From Syngnathus acus (Eukaryota > Chordata > Actinopteri > Syngnathiformes > Syngnathidae), in assembly GCF_901709675.1 (NCBI RefSeq), contig NC_051088.1, positions 3,159,164 through 3,223,163 of the forward strand: a DNA stretch of 64,000 bases, written 5' to 3'. The number at the start of each line of letters is the position of its first letter. Within the stretch, counting starts at the first letter, position 1. Made by a program: the position numbers and the translations under genes. Positions 1 to 11,700 of this stretch are shown here, one piece after another. The notes beneath the pieces were generated by a model. It did not search any database, was not told where the DNA came from, and worked only from the letters and a program-made list of their open reading frames with translations.

Positions 1-2083
1 GTGGGGTGCCCCTCCAGGTCGCTGTCAATCTTGCGCAGGTTGAGAAGGTCCGACTCCTTCACAAAACCGGCCTCAGCCCAGGCAGCGTACAGGATTGGCG
101 CGGCATGACCCTTAAGAAAGGAAGCGGGAGTTTTGTATGGCACTTCTAACAGGCAACATGTAATGCTCAGCGCTCAAAGATGTGTGCATAAAAACCTTGG
201 AGAGAACAAAGCGGTCATTGCAAGGGTTGCCGGGGTCGTCGGTTTTGTAGCGCATGGTGTGGAAGAAGAGCACAGACATGAGCTCAGCGGCACTGCAACA
301 TGACGTGGGGTGGCTGAGGAGGAAGATAAAATGTGACAATCAATACACTCGAGTAAAAATGCAGCACAAAACATGCAAACTTTACAGAACATTAAAACGG
401 TTCTGTTCAATCTGAACGTGTTGGATCACAGTAAAAAAAACGAGTTTTGATTTGAGTTGTTTCACACGTGCTAGAACATTCTTTGAAATTTTGCGAGAAT
501 ATCACCACCAAGTCAGAGCATTGTTACATTGTCAGTTTCCACTTTAGACTTTAAAAAGATGAACACGTGTGACAATGACAATAAAGATCTATTCTATGCA
601 AACTTGAGAAACTGTTAGATGCTGAAACAGTGGTCAAAGTATTGTAAGAATCTTTTGAAATCCTCTGTACTCAACAGCATCTCAGCTTCCCTATGTGGCT
701 TGCATTTCAAACAGCATCATTTCAACCAAACTTGCAACATGCCAAATTATCGGCCGTTATGGTTCGGCTCCTCCTTTTCCACAGAATTCAAATTTACCCA
801 CTCTGGTTTTGCCAAGCGGTGACCTGGTGGAAAATAAGTGAAATTAAAGACAGGAACATGATTTCAAAATTGTGGTCCACACTAAGCAAAAAAGCACTAG
901 AAATCAAGCACATGAAGTATTGTGCTTGACAAGGAAATACTGCATTGCCGACAAAACCTGTTTGAGGTGACTCCCAAGAAAGAAGTGTCACTGTTTTCAT
1001 AGAGCAGCACTGCTTGTTGCATACACAAAGTAATGACGCACTACTAGTCAATCGCACTGGGTACACTTACACAAGTTACAACCATTCGGGTCTGTGTGAG
1101 TGCAAACTACAAACTACTCTGTCTACGACATTAATTGCTTTTGCAGCATGAGATAAATCAGGCACAAGTATTTTTGCTAAGTAACATTGTTATGCGCAAT
1201 TAACTTCTGTATTCAGCAAAAAAAAAGTCAAAGCACTACCTTCCAGTTCAGATGTATATATTCCAATTTTGGGCAGAAAAAAAAAATACAGACCAGACTA
1301 TGAATGGGGCGATTTAATTAAAATACATGCACACGGTGGTTAGAGTAAATAAAGACTAAAACAAATATCGGTCATTTGGCCGATGTCTGAATGGCCATAT
1401 TCAGCCAGCCGATGAATTGGTCAGACATTTTTCGTTGAAAATTATGCGCAAAACTTGAATTGATCAGGAGATAAATTTGGTTTGAAACCATTATGTCATC
1501 AACCTGCACTCACGCTCGTTAACACTAAGTCCAATGTTGTCCGGGTTTGGTCACGTGACCGCAACACAGGACGCTGATTGATCGAAGAATCACTCCGGCT
1601 TGTACTGACCCGAAAAAGAAAATGCTAACCACCTGGCATGCAGCTGTGGCTTCGAGACACCACGTGGTGTATCAGGCGATAGAAATACATTTAAAGAAAC
1701 TTTGCCATACAAAAAAGAAAAAAAAAAAGAAAACTACTGCAATCCATTATAGTGCGTCATCACCGCCTGGGTCGTTGTGGCGTAACGTAACTAACCGATA
1801 ACACGACCACTCAGAAGGATTGAACGCATGGCTAATGACCGTTTTTAATTTTTTTTTACACATTCAACTGAAATGCAACACGTGCTGCAAGGCCCACAAG
1901 GAGCCCCGTGATCTTAAGCATGACATAATGGGCCGCGGTCAACTCGTACGTAGCGTCAAAATAGCTCAAAAAGCCTGTTTGATAAGTTTACCCGGAGTTG
2001 GAGGCACATGTCGCTTTGATGGAGTGAATTCGCAGCTTGTTGGCGACGTCCTTCAGCTCCTGCATAGTTGCTTTGTCGGGCAT
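1..2083 (-). CDS. tkt: Transketolase, N-terminal part (partial, runs off left edge)
   Basis: Transketolase is the cytosolic thiamine-diphosphate enzyme of the non-oxidative pentose phosphate pathway, moving two-carbon units between sugar phosphates. Three coding exons are visible: 1992-2083, 196-313 and 1-110 (continuing beyond the window). All have consistent phase and GT-AG borders. The start is the ATG at 2083, followed by [20 protein letters not shown]. Exon 2 encodes [20 protein letters not shown] and exon 3 begins [16 protein letters not shown], both typical of the N-terminal ThDP-binding region; the HPT histidine contacts the cofactor. About 106 of roughly 620 residues are present. The 1.7-kb first intron has no recognisable coding sequence. 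The alternatives are the TKT-like paralogues; the initiator region fits tkt best. Recognition is from family knowledge; the exon borders are seen directly. Confidence 0.93.
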
Positions 2084-3247
2084 GGTTGGGTTTGTCTTCC
2101 TTGTGAGCGTCGGAGTTGCTTAAGGAAATGTGTAACTGATATTCAGTAATTTGACGTTTCCACTTCCCGGTGTCGTTGGTTCGTTGCTGACCCACGCCTG
2201 CAGCGTCCGTTCAGGAGGAGGACAGGGGTGTCGGAAGTGAGGGGATTTAACTGCACTCAAGCCCCGCCCACCAAACGTCATCACTCAAAAAGCGGAAGTA
2301 ACCTCTGTAAACCATAAAGACACCGGAAATAGAAAAGTGCCTCAGGTAATACAAGTACTCACACGATGTACTTAGTGCACAAGTATAGATATTTAGGTGG
2401 GAAGAAAATGTTTTATTGGGTTTTTTTTTTGTTACTTAATTTTGGGGTCATTTCTCCATAAGTTTTAACGGACCAGAGGTCACTAACCTAAAAAAAAAAA
2501 AACGTTTCTTGGCTACTGATTAATGAGAAGTACGATTAGATTCTGAAATTAATAATACATCACCAGAAATAACCTTTAGTTATTATTAATTTGTATATTT
2601 GGATGTAAGACTCTTATGTTAAATATTTCTTATAATAAAGATCAATAATGAAACAAAAGAAATCAATGTGCAACACTATGTTCCTGAACATCTCTTTCAA
2701 ATGATCACTTAAACATGTATAGCCTAGGAAATCACAATGTCCCTTCACTGATGCTCTAATTTGATGACAGGCCAGCAAGCTACATTATTCCCACAGGCAT
2801 TGTGTTTGTGACCCCTTCCAACACAAACTGCACATTCTTCCTCTCTCAGAGAACCGGTTAAGTTGCATATTGCCAAATTACAGGTACAACTGCACCCACT
2901 TCCTTTAAGATGGAATTGGAAAATGAGCAACAACTCAATGATGAGGTATGCAAATGTAGTAACAACATTCATATTTTCCAGTAATCAGGAACACTCGAAT
3001 GTCCATCTGTGTGTATGACCACTCGCCATGATACTACTGCATTGTCCCTTTAAAAATGCTCCTGGATAGCTGCCAACAGGGAAATGGTCCAAAAAATTGC
3101 TGCGTCATCATTTACACAGAGACGTATAAATAAGTAACAGTGAAGATAACCCTTACAATTACTGCAGGATTCAAAGCATTTCTACATATACATCTATCCC
3201 CAACTAGTATTTTCCAGGAAGTGGAGCAACTATTACAAATGTTTGAC
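2084..3247. other. Intergenic: tkt promoter side and lrrc23 3' side
   Basis: About 1.16 kb without coding sequence. The right part should hold the lrrc23 3' UTR and the left part the tkt 5' UTR and promoter (tkt is transcribed leftwards from about 2.1-2.2 kb). The region is AT-rich with homopolymer runs near 2424 and 2491. I see no recognisable repeat family or extra gene. Confidence 0.6.
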
Positions 3248-5671
3248 TTAGGCTGTTTCCTCTTTGAGTTCCTGAAATGACACAACACATACCATGAACA
3301 AACTTTCCCTGAAGATGCAATAGAGGAAGAAAGAGATTTATTTTAAATACCTTAATTGTCTTCCACACCTCAGCCCTCTCCTCCAGGGAGACAGGCTCTT
3401 TATCAAGGCACTCCAGTTTTGGAATGAGAGTTAGGACATACGGCCGGTAATCTGTGGTCCCGTCCAGCGGATTCTCTGAGAGGACCACCACTCGCAGGGT
3501 TGCAGACACCTGGCCAAGAGCCAGTAGACAGGTCTCATCAAGGAAGTCGTTGCTTCTGCGGGAGAGAGTGATAACCCGGCACAATGCTTTCTTTCACTTC
3601 TTCGTTTTTGTAGCCTAACTGCATACCTGACGTTGAGATATTGGAGACATTTCATGTTGGCGCTGAGTCCATCTAGATTAGCAAGTTTGTTGTTGCGGAG
3701 ATGGAGAGTGGTGAGGTTCTCTAACGTCTCTATACCCTCAAGATTTGTAATAAGATTTTGGGCCTGGAATGCAGAGAAAACTCGATTACAAAAGCAAGGA
3801 CTGTGTTTTCTAGACAAGCATTACAAACAGACTTTTTATTTTTTACCAGATATATCGCTGCAAATTGGGAAGGTTGATCCCACTAGTTGTAGTCAAGCGG
3901 TTTCCTCTCAGCTCCAAAGTAGCCAGTTTCGAAAAAAGGCAACTCTCAAGGCCATTTAATCGCTCGATACGATTCCCTGCAAGAAAGGGAAAGGACACAC
4001 TTGACTTGCAGAAAATACTCAGCTCGTGTTTTGTCACTTAATCAGATGAAACCACCAGGCCAACCTGAAAGATTGAGACTTTCCAAAGCTAGTCCAACAA
4101 GACCTTGCACCTCAGTAAGCCGGTTTCCTGCCATACTCAGCCACTGCAGGTAGGCCAGTTGAGAAAAGGTTTCTCCTTGGAAGCATGTTACGTAATTCCT
4201 GTCAATCTAAGAAATAGTCCAGTTTGAGCTTCAGTTTGAGTAGAAGCATTAGAGTGGATGTTAGAATCTCATCTTTTCTTCTTGAGAAGAAAAAAATCTT
4301 GCCTTGAGCCAAAGAAGCTGAGTGAGGGATGATAGAGGTGAAAGGTCAGAAATACGGTTGTTGGACACATCCATGAAGCGAAGGTGAACATAATCGCTGA
4401 TTGCAGCAATGTCGCTTAGTCTTCTATATGGAGTACAAGCAAAGAAGTGGAGGTTTTAAAGCACAGAAATGGAAGTTGAGGACTGAAGAAATTTACTATT
4501 GTTGGGAATTTTGCCTTCTTACTTGTCCTTCAAGATGACTTTAATAAACGCGTGTCTCAATCCATTCCCTGTTCGGCACAGCAAAGACAGACCTGGGACT
4601 ATAATATCGTGATCCAAAGGGCGAATCTGGTGATGAAACAAAGGAAATTTAAGCTATACAGATTTCAGGGAGAAAGAGGGTACATGCTGAACAATTGTTT
4701 TTGACAATTTGTAGGTTAGTCATGGGATTATATCCATGCAGTCAACAAAGACATTCTGAGAGGGCCCTTGATTAATTTTTAAGTAGGAAAGAAACTGATT
4801 AAACATTCAATATACATACAAATACTAAAATAAAATATTGGGGGGGTCTGTACGTTTTTATGCACTGAAAAAGTATTATCGTGATTATTGAGGGCGTGTT
4901 TTGGCCATATTTAAAAGAGCATTTTAGTTCATACATCTGGTTTGGAAGATTGCGCTCCCAAACTAGCATTAATTAGGGTGACCAGATTTGGGTTTCTGAA
5001 AAAGAGGACACCTTTTTTGGGAGGGGTCGAGGTCATTTTTAGGGGGCGGGGTCTTTTTTTGTTTGGGGGGGGGGGGGGGGTCATATGTTATGACACGGTG
5101 TCTGTATAGCAATTGCATTTATTAGCCCGTCACAGAAAAACCTGGAACTGAGTGGCAATTCTATTGACAACGTACTGTACATGTATTATGTTTGAGGCTG
5201 TCCAACAAAATCCCGGACGATTTTTGAAATTCCCCCCGGACGTTTTTTTTAGGGCTCAAAAGTAGGACATGTCCGGGAAAAAGAGGAAGAAAGAGGACGT
5301 CTGGTCACCCTACATTAATAAAAAATTGTAGCTATTGGGATTATTTTTATGAAGCCAGGTGGAGTACCTGGTGAAAAAAAAGAAAACGAAACCGTCGCCA
5401 ATACGAACTCCAACGGACATGCGCATACACAGCAACATATGCTGATCGTTTCGCAAACTACATTTATTCTCCAATATAAATAGCCAATTAAAACCTATGA
5501 CAGTAATGGCCACCTTGCGATTAGATTTTGATTGTAGTTGGTTGACTTTAAATCTCAAGCAGTCGGTGGGATTATAACCGCTTTTACCTCTACAGCTTCT
5601 TCGTCCTCGTCTTGATTTTCTTCCGTGTTCTCCACATCCGACGACACCGACTCCTCGTCCATTAGGGTCAT
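3248..5671 (-). CDS. lrrc23: Leucine-rich repeat-containing protein 23 (one-base frameshift in exon 5)
   Basis: LRRC23 is an axonemal leucine-rich repeat protein of the radial spoke RS3 head in sperm and cilia (family knowledge). Exons: 5588-5671, 4523-4626, 4303-4423, 4065-4206, 3847-3976, 3627-3763, 3351-3555, 3248-3271. The start is the ATG at 5671, giving an acidic N-terminus (MTLMDEESVSSDVENTEEN) like mammalian LRRC23. Exon 2 encodes PGLSLLCRTGNGL, and later exons encode successive LRRs such as LATLELRGNRL and NLTTLHLRNNKLANLDGL. The last exon gives ELKEETA and stop. The expected length is about 315 residues. Two oddities: intron 3 has a GC donor (AAG|GCAAGA), and the exon 5/6 join is one base short, so the frame breaks after INLPNLQR. 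If that base is a sequencing error the gene is intact; otherwise it is a pseudogene or mutant allele. A 3-kb footprint and complete exons argue against a processed pseudogene. Confidence 0.88.
4975..5311. mobile_element. Non-autonomous hAT-type element in lrrc23 intron 1
   Basis: The left end reads AGGGTGACCAGATTTGGG and the right end is its approximate inverse, ending CTGGTCACCCT. The inner parts near both ends mention the same 'agaggac' and 'gtccggg' words in opposite orientation. The flanks resemble an 8-bp duplication (gcattaat on the left, acattaat on the right). No coding capacity is left. The family assignment rests on terminal repeat and duplication length, and is moderate. Confidence 0.6.
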
Positions 5672-6994
5672 TCATGGGTAATATTGTCACAGCTCTAAAG
5701 GAAATGCTAACTCTTATAAATTAAATAATTGTCCGTTAAGGTCCCGTTTCAGAGCTGGGACTCCCAGTGTTGTCCGTTGCCACGGAAACCGACGCCGCCG
5801 GTATATGCAAAGTGTGTGTAACGTAAGCGTAGGTATGTTTTCCGTCAACTTCACAGTATACAATAAGGAACGGCTTCACCTTTGGTGTGTGACGTTGAAT
5901 GGCTAGCAGCAGTGTATACACTGTTTCAATACCACATCACTCCAAATAATCAACATTTTTGGTGGTGTGACAACAGTCACATTTTGTGTAAATACTTTAG
6001 CTCATACTTTCTTAAAAACAAAACCTGGCACTTTGTTTCAATTTCTGGATTTAGCCTTGAAGATAAGGCATAAACAACAATAATTTGTTGACGTGGGTGT
6101 TCTATTAATTATGCAAGAAACTTGTAGGGACAGATTTACAAATATTTTTTTAGGTTCAGATTCCTCATAAACAACACGCACACACAAAACAAAGTAAATA
6201 TATAGTCATGTACAATATTTCATCCTAACAGTCACATAGAACAAAACACTAAAAAGACAAACTTCTTGAGAAACAACTACGAATAACAGTTTGGATTCAG
6301 ACGTGTACAATAACACTTCTTCCTCTCAGTGGTAAAAATAATGTACACGCAATTAGTATTGGACAGCGTAATATTAGCAGTCATTCACTGAATGACAAAG
6401 CGTAAAGCATTAAAGGGTAAGTCAAGTCAAACATTTTCTTTCCAACACATTGTTTATGCACCCCCACAAGCATTCTGATTAATATTTTGTTTGTGTAATA
6501 TAATTAAGCAAAAAATCCAGTTTGATGAGCCTGGGTGGGGGGGGGGGGCATTTTTTCAACGCTATCAACTGATAATGACATCACAGAGCCTGAGGGCGAA
6601 GCTTGTGAACGTCACACAACCAAACCCAGTAAACAGGCGAGTCCTAACAGTCGTTACCTGAGCTCTTCGGCACTCTGAAGTCATTTTCAGTCGATAGCAA
6701 GTGACAAAATTGCCACATGAGGTTTATAAAGTGTTGCATCTTAATTCATATTATATAAACATCACATTAATCAGACTACCATTTAGACTAGTGTAGCTGC
6801 ATAGAACATGTTAATTGTTAAATAAAATGCTGTCCCCTTTAAATTAAGCAAAAAAAAACAAACAAACAAAATATAATCCATAGTGCATAGAATGTTATTA
6901 GAAAATGTCATCAAATGCAAATGAGAGCAAGCTTGTTTGTCAAGCAAGCAGGACTTGGCATCATCAGGAAGAGAAAGAAAGAAAAAATATGCTA
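5672..6994. other. Intergenic between lrrc23 5' end and the Tc1 copy
   Basis: About 1.3 kb. The right part should contain the lrrc23 promoter and 5' UTR nearest 5.7 kb. I searched the minus strand for a missing rbm10 G-patch exon and saw none. The rest is AT-rich with a G run at 6535-6548 and no recognised gene. Confidence 0.5.
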
Positions 6995-8595
6995 CAGTGC
7001 CTTGCGAAAGTATTCGGCCCCCTTGAACCTTTCAACATTTCGCGACATTTCAGGCTTCAAACATAAAGATATAAAAGTTTAATTTTTTGTCAAGAATCAA
7101 CAAGTGGGACACAATCGTGAAGTGGAACAAAATTTATTGGATAATTTAAACTTTTTTAACAAATAAAAAACTGAAAAGTGGGGCGTGCAATATTATTCGG
7201 CCCCCTTGCGCTAATACTTTGTAGCGCCACCTTTTGCTGCAATTACAGCTGCAAGTCGCTTGGGGTACGTCTCTATCAGTTTTGCACATCGAGAGACTGG
7301 AATTCTTGCCCATTCTTCCTTGCAAAACAGCTCGAGCTCAGTGAGGTTGGATGGAGAGCGTTTGTGAACAGCAGTCTTCAGCTCTTTCCACAGATTCTCG
7401 ATTGGATTCAGGTCTGGACTTTGACTTGGCCATTCTAACACCTGGATACGTCTATTTGTGAACCATTCCATTGTAGATTTGGCTTTATGTTTTGGATCAT
7501 TGTCCTGTTGGAAGATAAATCTCCGTCCCAGTCTCAGGTCTTTTGCAGACTCCAACAGGTTTTCTTCCAGAATGGTCCTGTATTTGGCTCCATCCATCTT
7601 CCCTGTCCCTGCTGAAGAAAAGCAGGCCCAAACCATGATGCTGCCACCACCATGTTTGACAGTGGGGATGGTGTGTTCAGGGTGATGAGCTGTGTTGCTT
7701 TTACGCCAAACATATCGTTTTGCATTGTGGCCAAAAAGTTCGATTTTGGTTTCATCTGACCAGAGCACCTTCTTCCACATGTTTGGTGTGTCTCCCAGGT
7801 GGCTTGTGGCAAACTTTAAACGAGACTTTTTATGGATATCTTTGAGAAATGGCTTTCGTCTTGCCACTCTTCCATAAAGGCCAGATTTGTGCAGTGCACG
7901 ACTGATTGTTGTCCTATGGACAGACTCTCCCACCTCAGCTGTAGTTATCTGCAGTTCATCCAGAGTGATCATGGGCCTCTGGCTGCATCTCTGATCAGTC
8001 TTCTCCTTGTTTGAGATGAAAGTTTGGAGGGACGGCCGGGTCTTGGTAGATTTGCAGTGGTCTGATACTCCTTCCATTTCAATATAATTGCTTGCACAGT
8101 GCTCCTTGAGATGTTTAAAGCTTGGGAAATCTTTTTGTATCCAAATCCGGCTTTAAACTTCTCCACAACAGTATCTCGGACCTGCCTGGTGTGTTCCTTT
8201 GTCTTCATGGTTCTCTCTGCGCTTTAAACAGAACCCTGAGACTATCAGAGAGCAGGTGCATTTATACGGAGACTTGATTACACACAGGTGCATTCTATTT
8301 ATCATCATCAGTCATTTAGGACAACATTGGATCATTCAAAGATCCTCACTGGACTTCTGGAGTGACTTTGCTGCGCTGAAAGTAAAGGGGCCGAATAATA
8401 TTGCACGCCCCACTTTTCAGTTTTTTATTTGTTAAAAAAGTTTAAATTATCCAATAAATTTCGTTCCACTTCACGATTGTGTCCCACTTGTTGATTCTTG
8501 ACAAAAAATTAAAATTTTATATCTTATGTTTGAAGCCTGAAATGTGGCGAAATGTTGAAAGGTTCAAGAGGGCCGAATACTTTCGCAAGGCACTG
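6995..8595 (-). mobile_element. Tc1/mariner transposon, copy 1 (decayed)
   Basis: A 1601-bp element begins CAGTGCCTTGCGAAAGTATT and ends with the inverse, flanked by TA at 6993-6994 and 8596-8597, the standard Tc1/mariner target duplication. The inverted repeats are long (about 200 bp), as in the IR/DR class. It is near-identical to the copy at 17184-18810 and in the same orientation. It lies only about 150 bp beyond the rbm10 stop codon, so it may sit in the rbm10 3' UTR or supply its polyadenylation region. Confidence 0.95.
7211..8208 (-). pseudogene. Tc1 transposase, frameshifted
   Basis: The reading frame starts at 8208 ([20 protein letters not shown]) and encodes a helix-turn-helix N-terminus, but breaks at about 7980-7981 where one T present in the second copy is missing. 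The rest continues in another frame to a normal C-terminus ending [10 protein letters not shown] 21-nt in-frame deletion near 7604 also removes the MAKIDGK segment found in copy 2. Both lesions are seen by direct comparison with the second copy, so this copy should not make active transposase. Confidence 0.93.
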
Positions 8596-8744
8596 TATGT
8601 GCAATATGTATCCTGTCATTAACTGCTTTGGGAAGTTAGTAAATGGTGAAAACATTGTATGAACAGATGCTAGTACTAATGAAGTGCAAAGTGTCCACCC
8701 TTGTCCCACCAGGGCCAAGTCGCCGTTGCAGTGTCGCAGCTCAC

Positions 8745-11700
8745 TCACTCCACTTGCATATTGCGCAACAAAAGACCTTTTTTCACACCTCCTTGGAGCA
8801 TTCTGGCACCGAGGCTAGAGCCTGTGATCCCATCACTGAAGAAAGGGGCAGAGTCAAAAGATAGACAAAAAGGTGACCGTATGATAAAACAGTCACACAA
8901 AATGTATATGCCTGTAGTAATTCAATGAATATGAGGGCGAAACCAGAAAAATAGTAAACAGCATTACTCAATAATTGTGATTCTGACTGAAAAAAAAAAA
9001 ACAACGCATGTTATGGCCTTTTGTGAAATTTCTTGCATAAGAATTTTCCGATGGTATAACATGGCAAACATCCGAACAATGATTGAAAGAAAAATGTGGA
9101 AACGGCCTGCTTACATGGCACTTAACTTCCTCTTCTTGGAAGCGGGAGTTTGGAGGCCATCAGTTTGTCTCTGTAATAATGATAATAATATGTAATATTT
9201 ACGACAGTTTCAATACTATGTTACTTTGTGAGAGATACTGGTGGTGGTACTATTATGCTAACCTCTTTTCCTGCAGCTTCCTGCATTCTTCTTTGCTCGA
9301 GATTTTGCTAAAGGGAAACAGGATAAAAAAATGCAAGTTTCAAAAAAATGCAATGATACAATATAAACATCTTTACCTTTTTTAGGAGACCTAATTATAT
9401 GCAGTGGTGCCTGGAGTAATGAGTTATATTTGTATCATGACCACCCTGGCAACTCAAAACATTAAAGGACTTTATTTTTTGGCAAGTCAAAGCAAAATAA
9501 AACGATCGGGTCACACATACGGCATGTGCTGCAATTGGACTATCAAAGTTTTAGTGACAGTCTACAAACCTTATGAAGTTCCGAGAGCTGCTGGTGGCGA
9601 ATCAGGGCCTCTTTGCTGGGAAATTGTCTCCTACACAGCAGACAGGCCAGTTTCACCCAGTCGGTCATCCTCCCGTCCTTCTCATCTTTGTCGCCATCTT
9701 CTTCGCCGCTGTCACTTTCCCCACTGTAGGCTGGAACAAGACCCGGGTGCTGTAGAGGGGGTGACTAGATTGGGGGTGGGAGACTGGGTCATGCACTGAG
9801 AAGAAAAAAAAATCTGCGACAAAAGTTGACTTCGTAACAGACGAATGGAACACACAACGTACTTCAGTTTGTCTGAGCTGGTCCAGAAACATTTGATGCC
9901 GTTCTGAAAGCGCCCCCTGTGGGACAAAGGAAAACACTTAATGGGATAGATGCAAAAAAAAGTAAAAAAAAAAAAAAGTAAAAAAAAAAAAAAAAAAGAT
10001 CCCAAATTACTTTCTTCATGAGTTATACTGAGAAACAATCATTATTTTGGCTCAGTCTGAGTTATTTGTAAGCATGCAACACCTTTTTCTCTAGGACAGC
10101 ATAACCTGCATCAGCGCTGGCTGATTCTCTGCGATCTGTGGAACCGGCCGCAGGGGAGGCAGCGCGCACGTTCTCCTTGTGTCGGTTGAGAGACTTGGCC
10201 CAGCGCTCCATATCTTTGGCTATCTATTAAGGCAGGCCCAACAGGGGAATACATTTAGCTGTATGCAGTCAAGCTCCTCGTCCTCTTATCGCAAGTGATG
10301 AATCATGTGTGTTGTCACATTAATTATGCACAAAACAGTCAGTCATGCCATTAATTTATTTTTGTGTGCAAATGTACCTGCTGAGCAGTTTTACTCTTGG
10401 GCTTATCTTTTTTTTCCTTGCTGCCAGGATTAGCAGGCACCGAGTCTGCAGGGGCTGCACGATCATCAGCGGGAGCTGCTTCTTCCTTTGACTGTCCAGA
10501 AGCTGCAGGAATGTACATGCGCTTCTCGCCCTCCCAGTACATGAACTGCTGTGTGTGATGGTTGTAATAATACTGCAAAAAGAGTCATGGATGGTAATCA
10601 ATGGGTCACAAGTAATTTACTAAATATCCATCTCTGTTATATTATCATATGTCACGTCGGCTTTACCTGGGAGTTTGGGTCATAATAGAGTCCCGTCAGT
10701 GGGTCGTAATAGTAGCCTGAGCTTTCATCATATTGATATGTGGTTACATCTGGCACAGCTTGAGTAAAAAAAAAAAAACCCCAAAAAAAAACAGAGTGGT
10801 AAACATATATTTGCAGACAAACCAAGTTCATTGGGTAGCACATACGATATTGCTGGAGCTCATGTGCAGTGCCCGGTGTTGCCGGCTGGCTGGAAGAAGC
10901 TGGTTGCGGTTTTCCGACTATCTCAACCTTTAGAGACAACACGCATATTAGCGTGATGCAGCTCAAGCAATGCAATGTGATGGCATTGGCAGATCGGTAA
11001 CCAGTACCTGGGTGGCGGAAGGCTGAGTTTGCGGCTGCGGCACGATAGCTATCCCGGGCGGCAGCGCTTCACCTGGATTCACTGCAGCTGCGAGATGTCA
11101 AGCAAGTACATTACACAATTGCGCAAATCCATACCGTAGAGTCATATAACACATGTGAGGAAATATCCTAGCATGAGATAGCAACCTGGGGTAACTGCTG
11201 CTGGGTAAGCCCCCCTCAGTGTCGCACCTGCACTAGGCAAAGAAGCAACCATGGGGTCTGCCTGGACTTGAAAATGTTGGCTGTCTGGCAGAGCGTAATC
11301 ATTCCCTTCTTGATTGTATGGTATTGTCGCTCCTGAACCATTTTGTGCAGCCTGAGGACAAAAAACACAAACACACGAGTACAAAATGAAATATTGACAC
11401 CGTCTAGATCAGGGGTGGGCAAACTACGGCCCGCGGGCCACATCCGGCCCACGGGACCATTTAATCCGGCCCGCCAACCCTGAATTAATTGTATTATTAA
11501 ACTTTTTTTTTTTGTCATTTTGCCTGCAATGACTGCGTTTCCCCAGTAGATGGGGAACCGCTCGCCTGCGCATTTACTACCGGAAGCCGTGTCAGAAAGC
11601 TCGGTGCACACTCACAAGTGCGTGTACGTACGTACGTACGTACGTACGTACGTACGTACGTACGTACGTACGTACGTACTCAGTAGTACGGACATGGCGC

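Noticed and set aside
7178-8435. Plus-strand open frames over the Tc1 copies (also 17370-18649)
   Set aside because: They are antisense shadows of the transposase gene and repeat identically in both copies.
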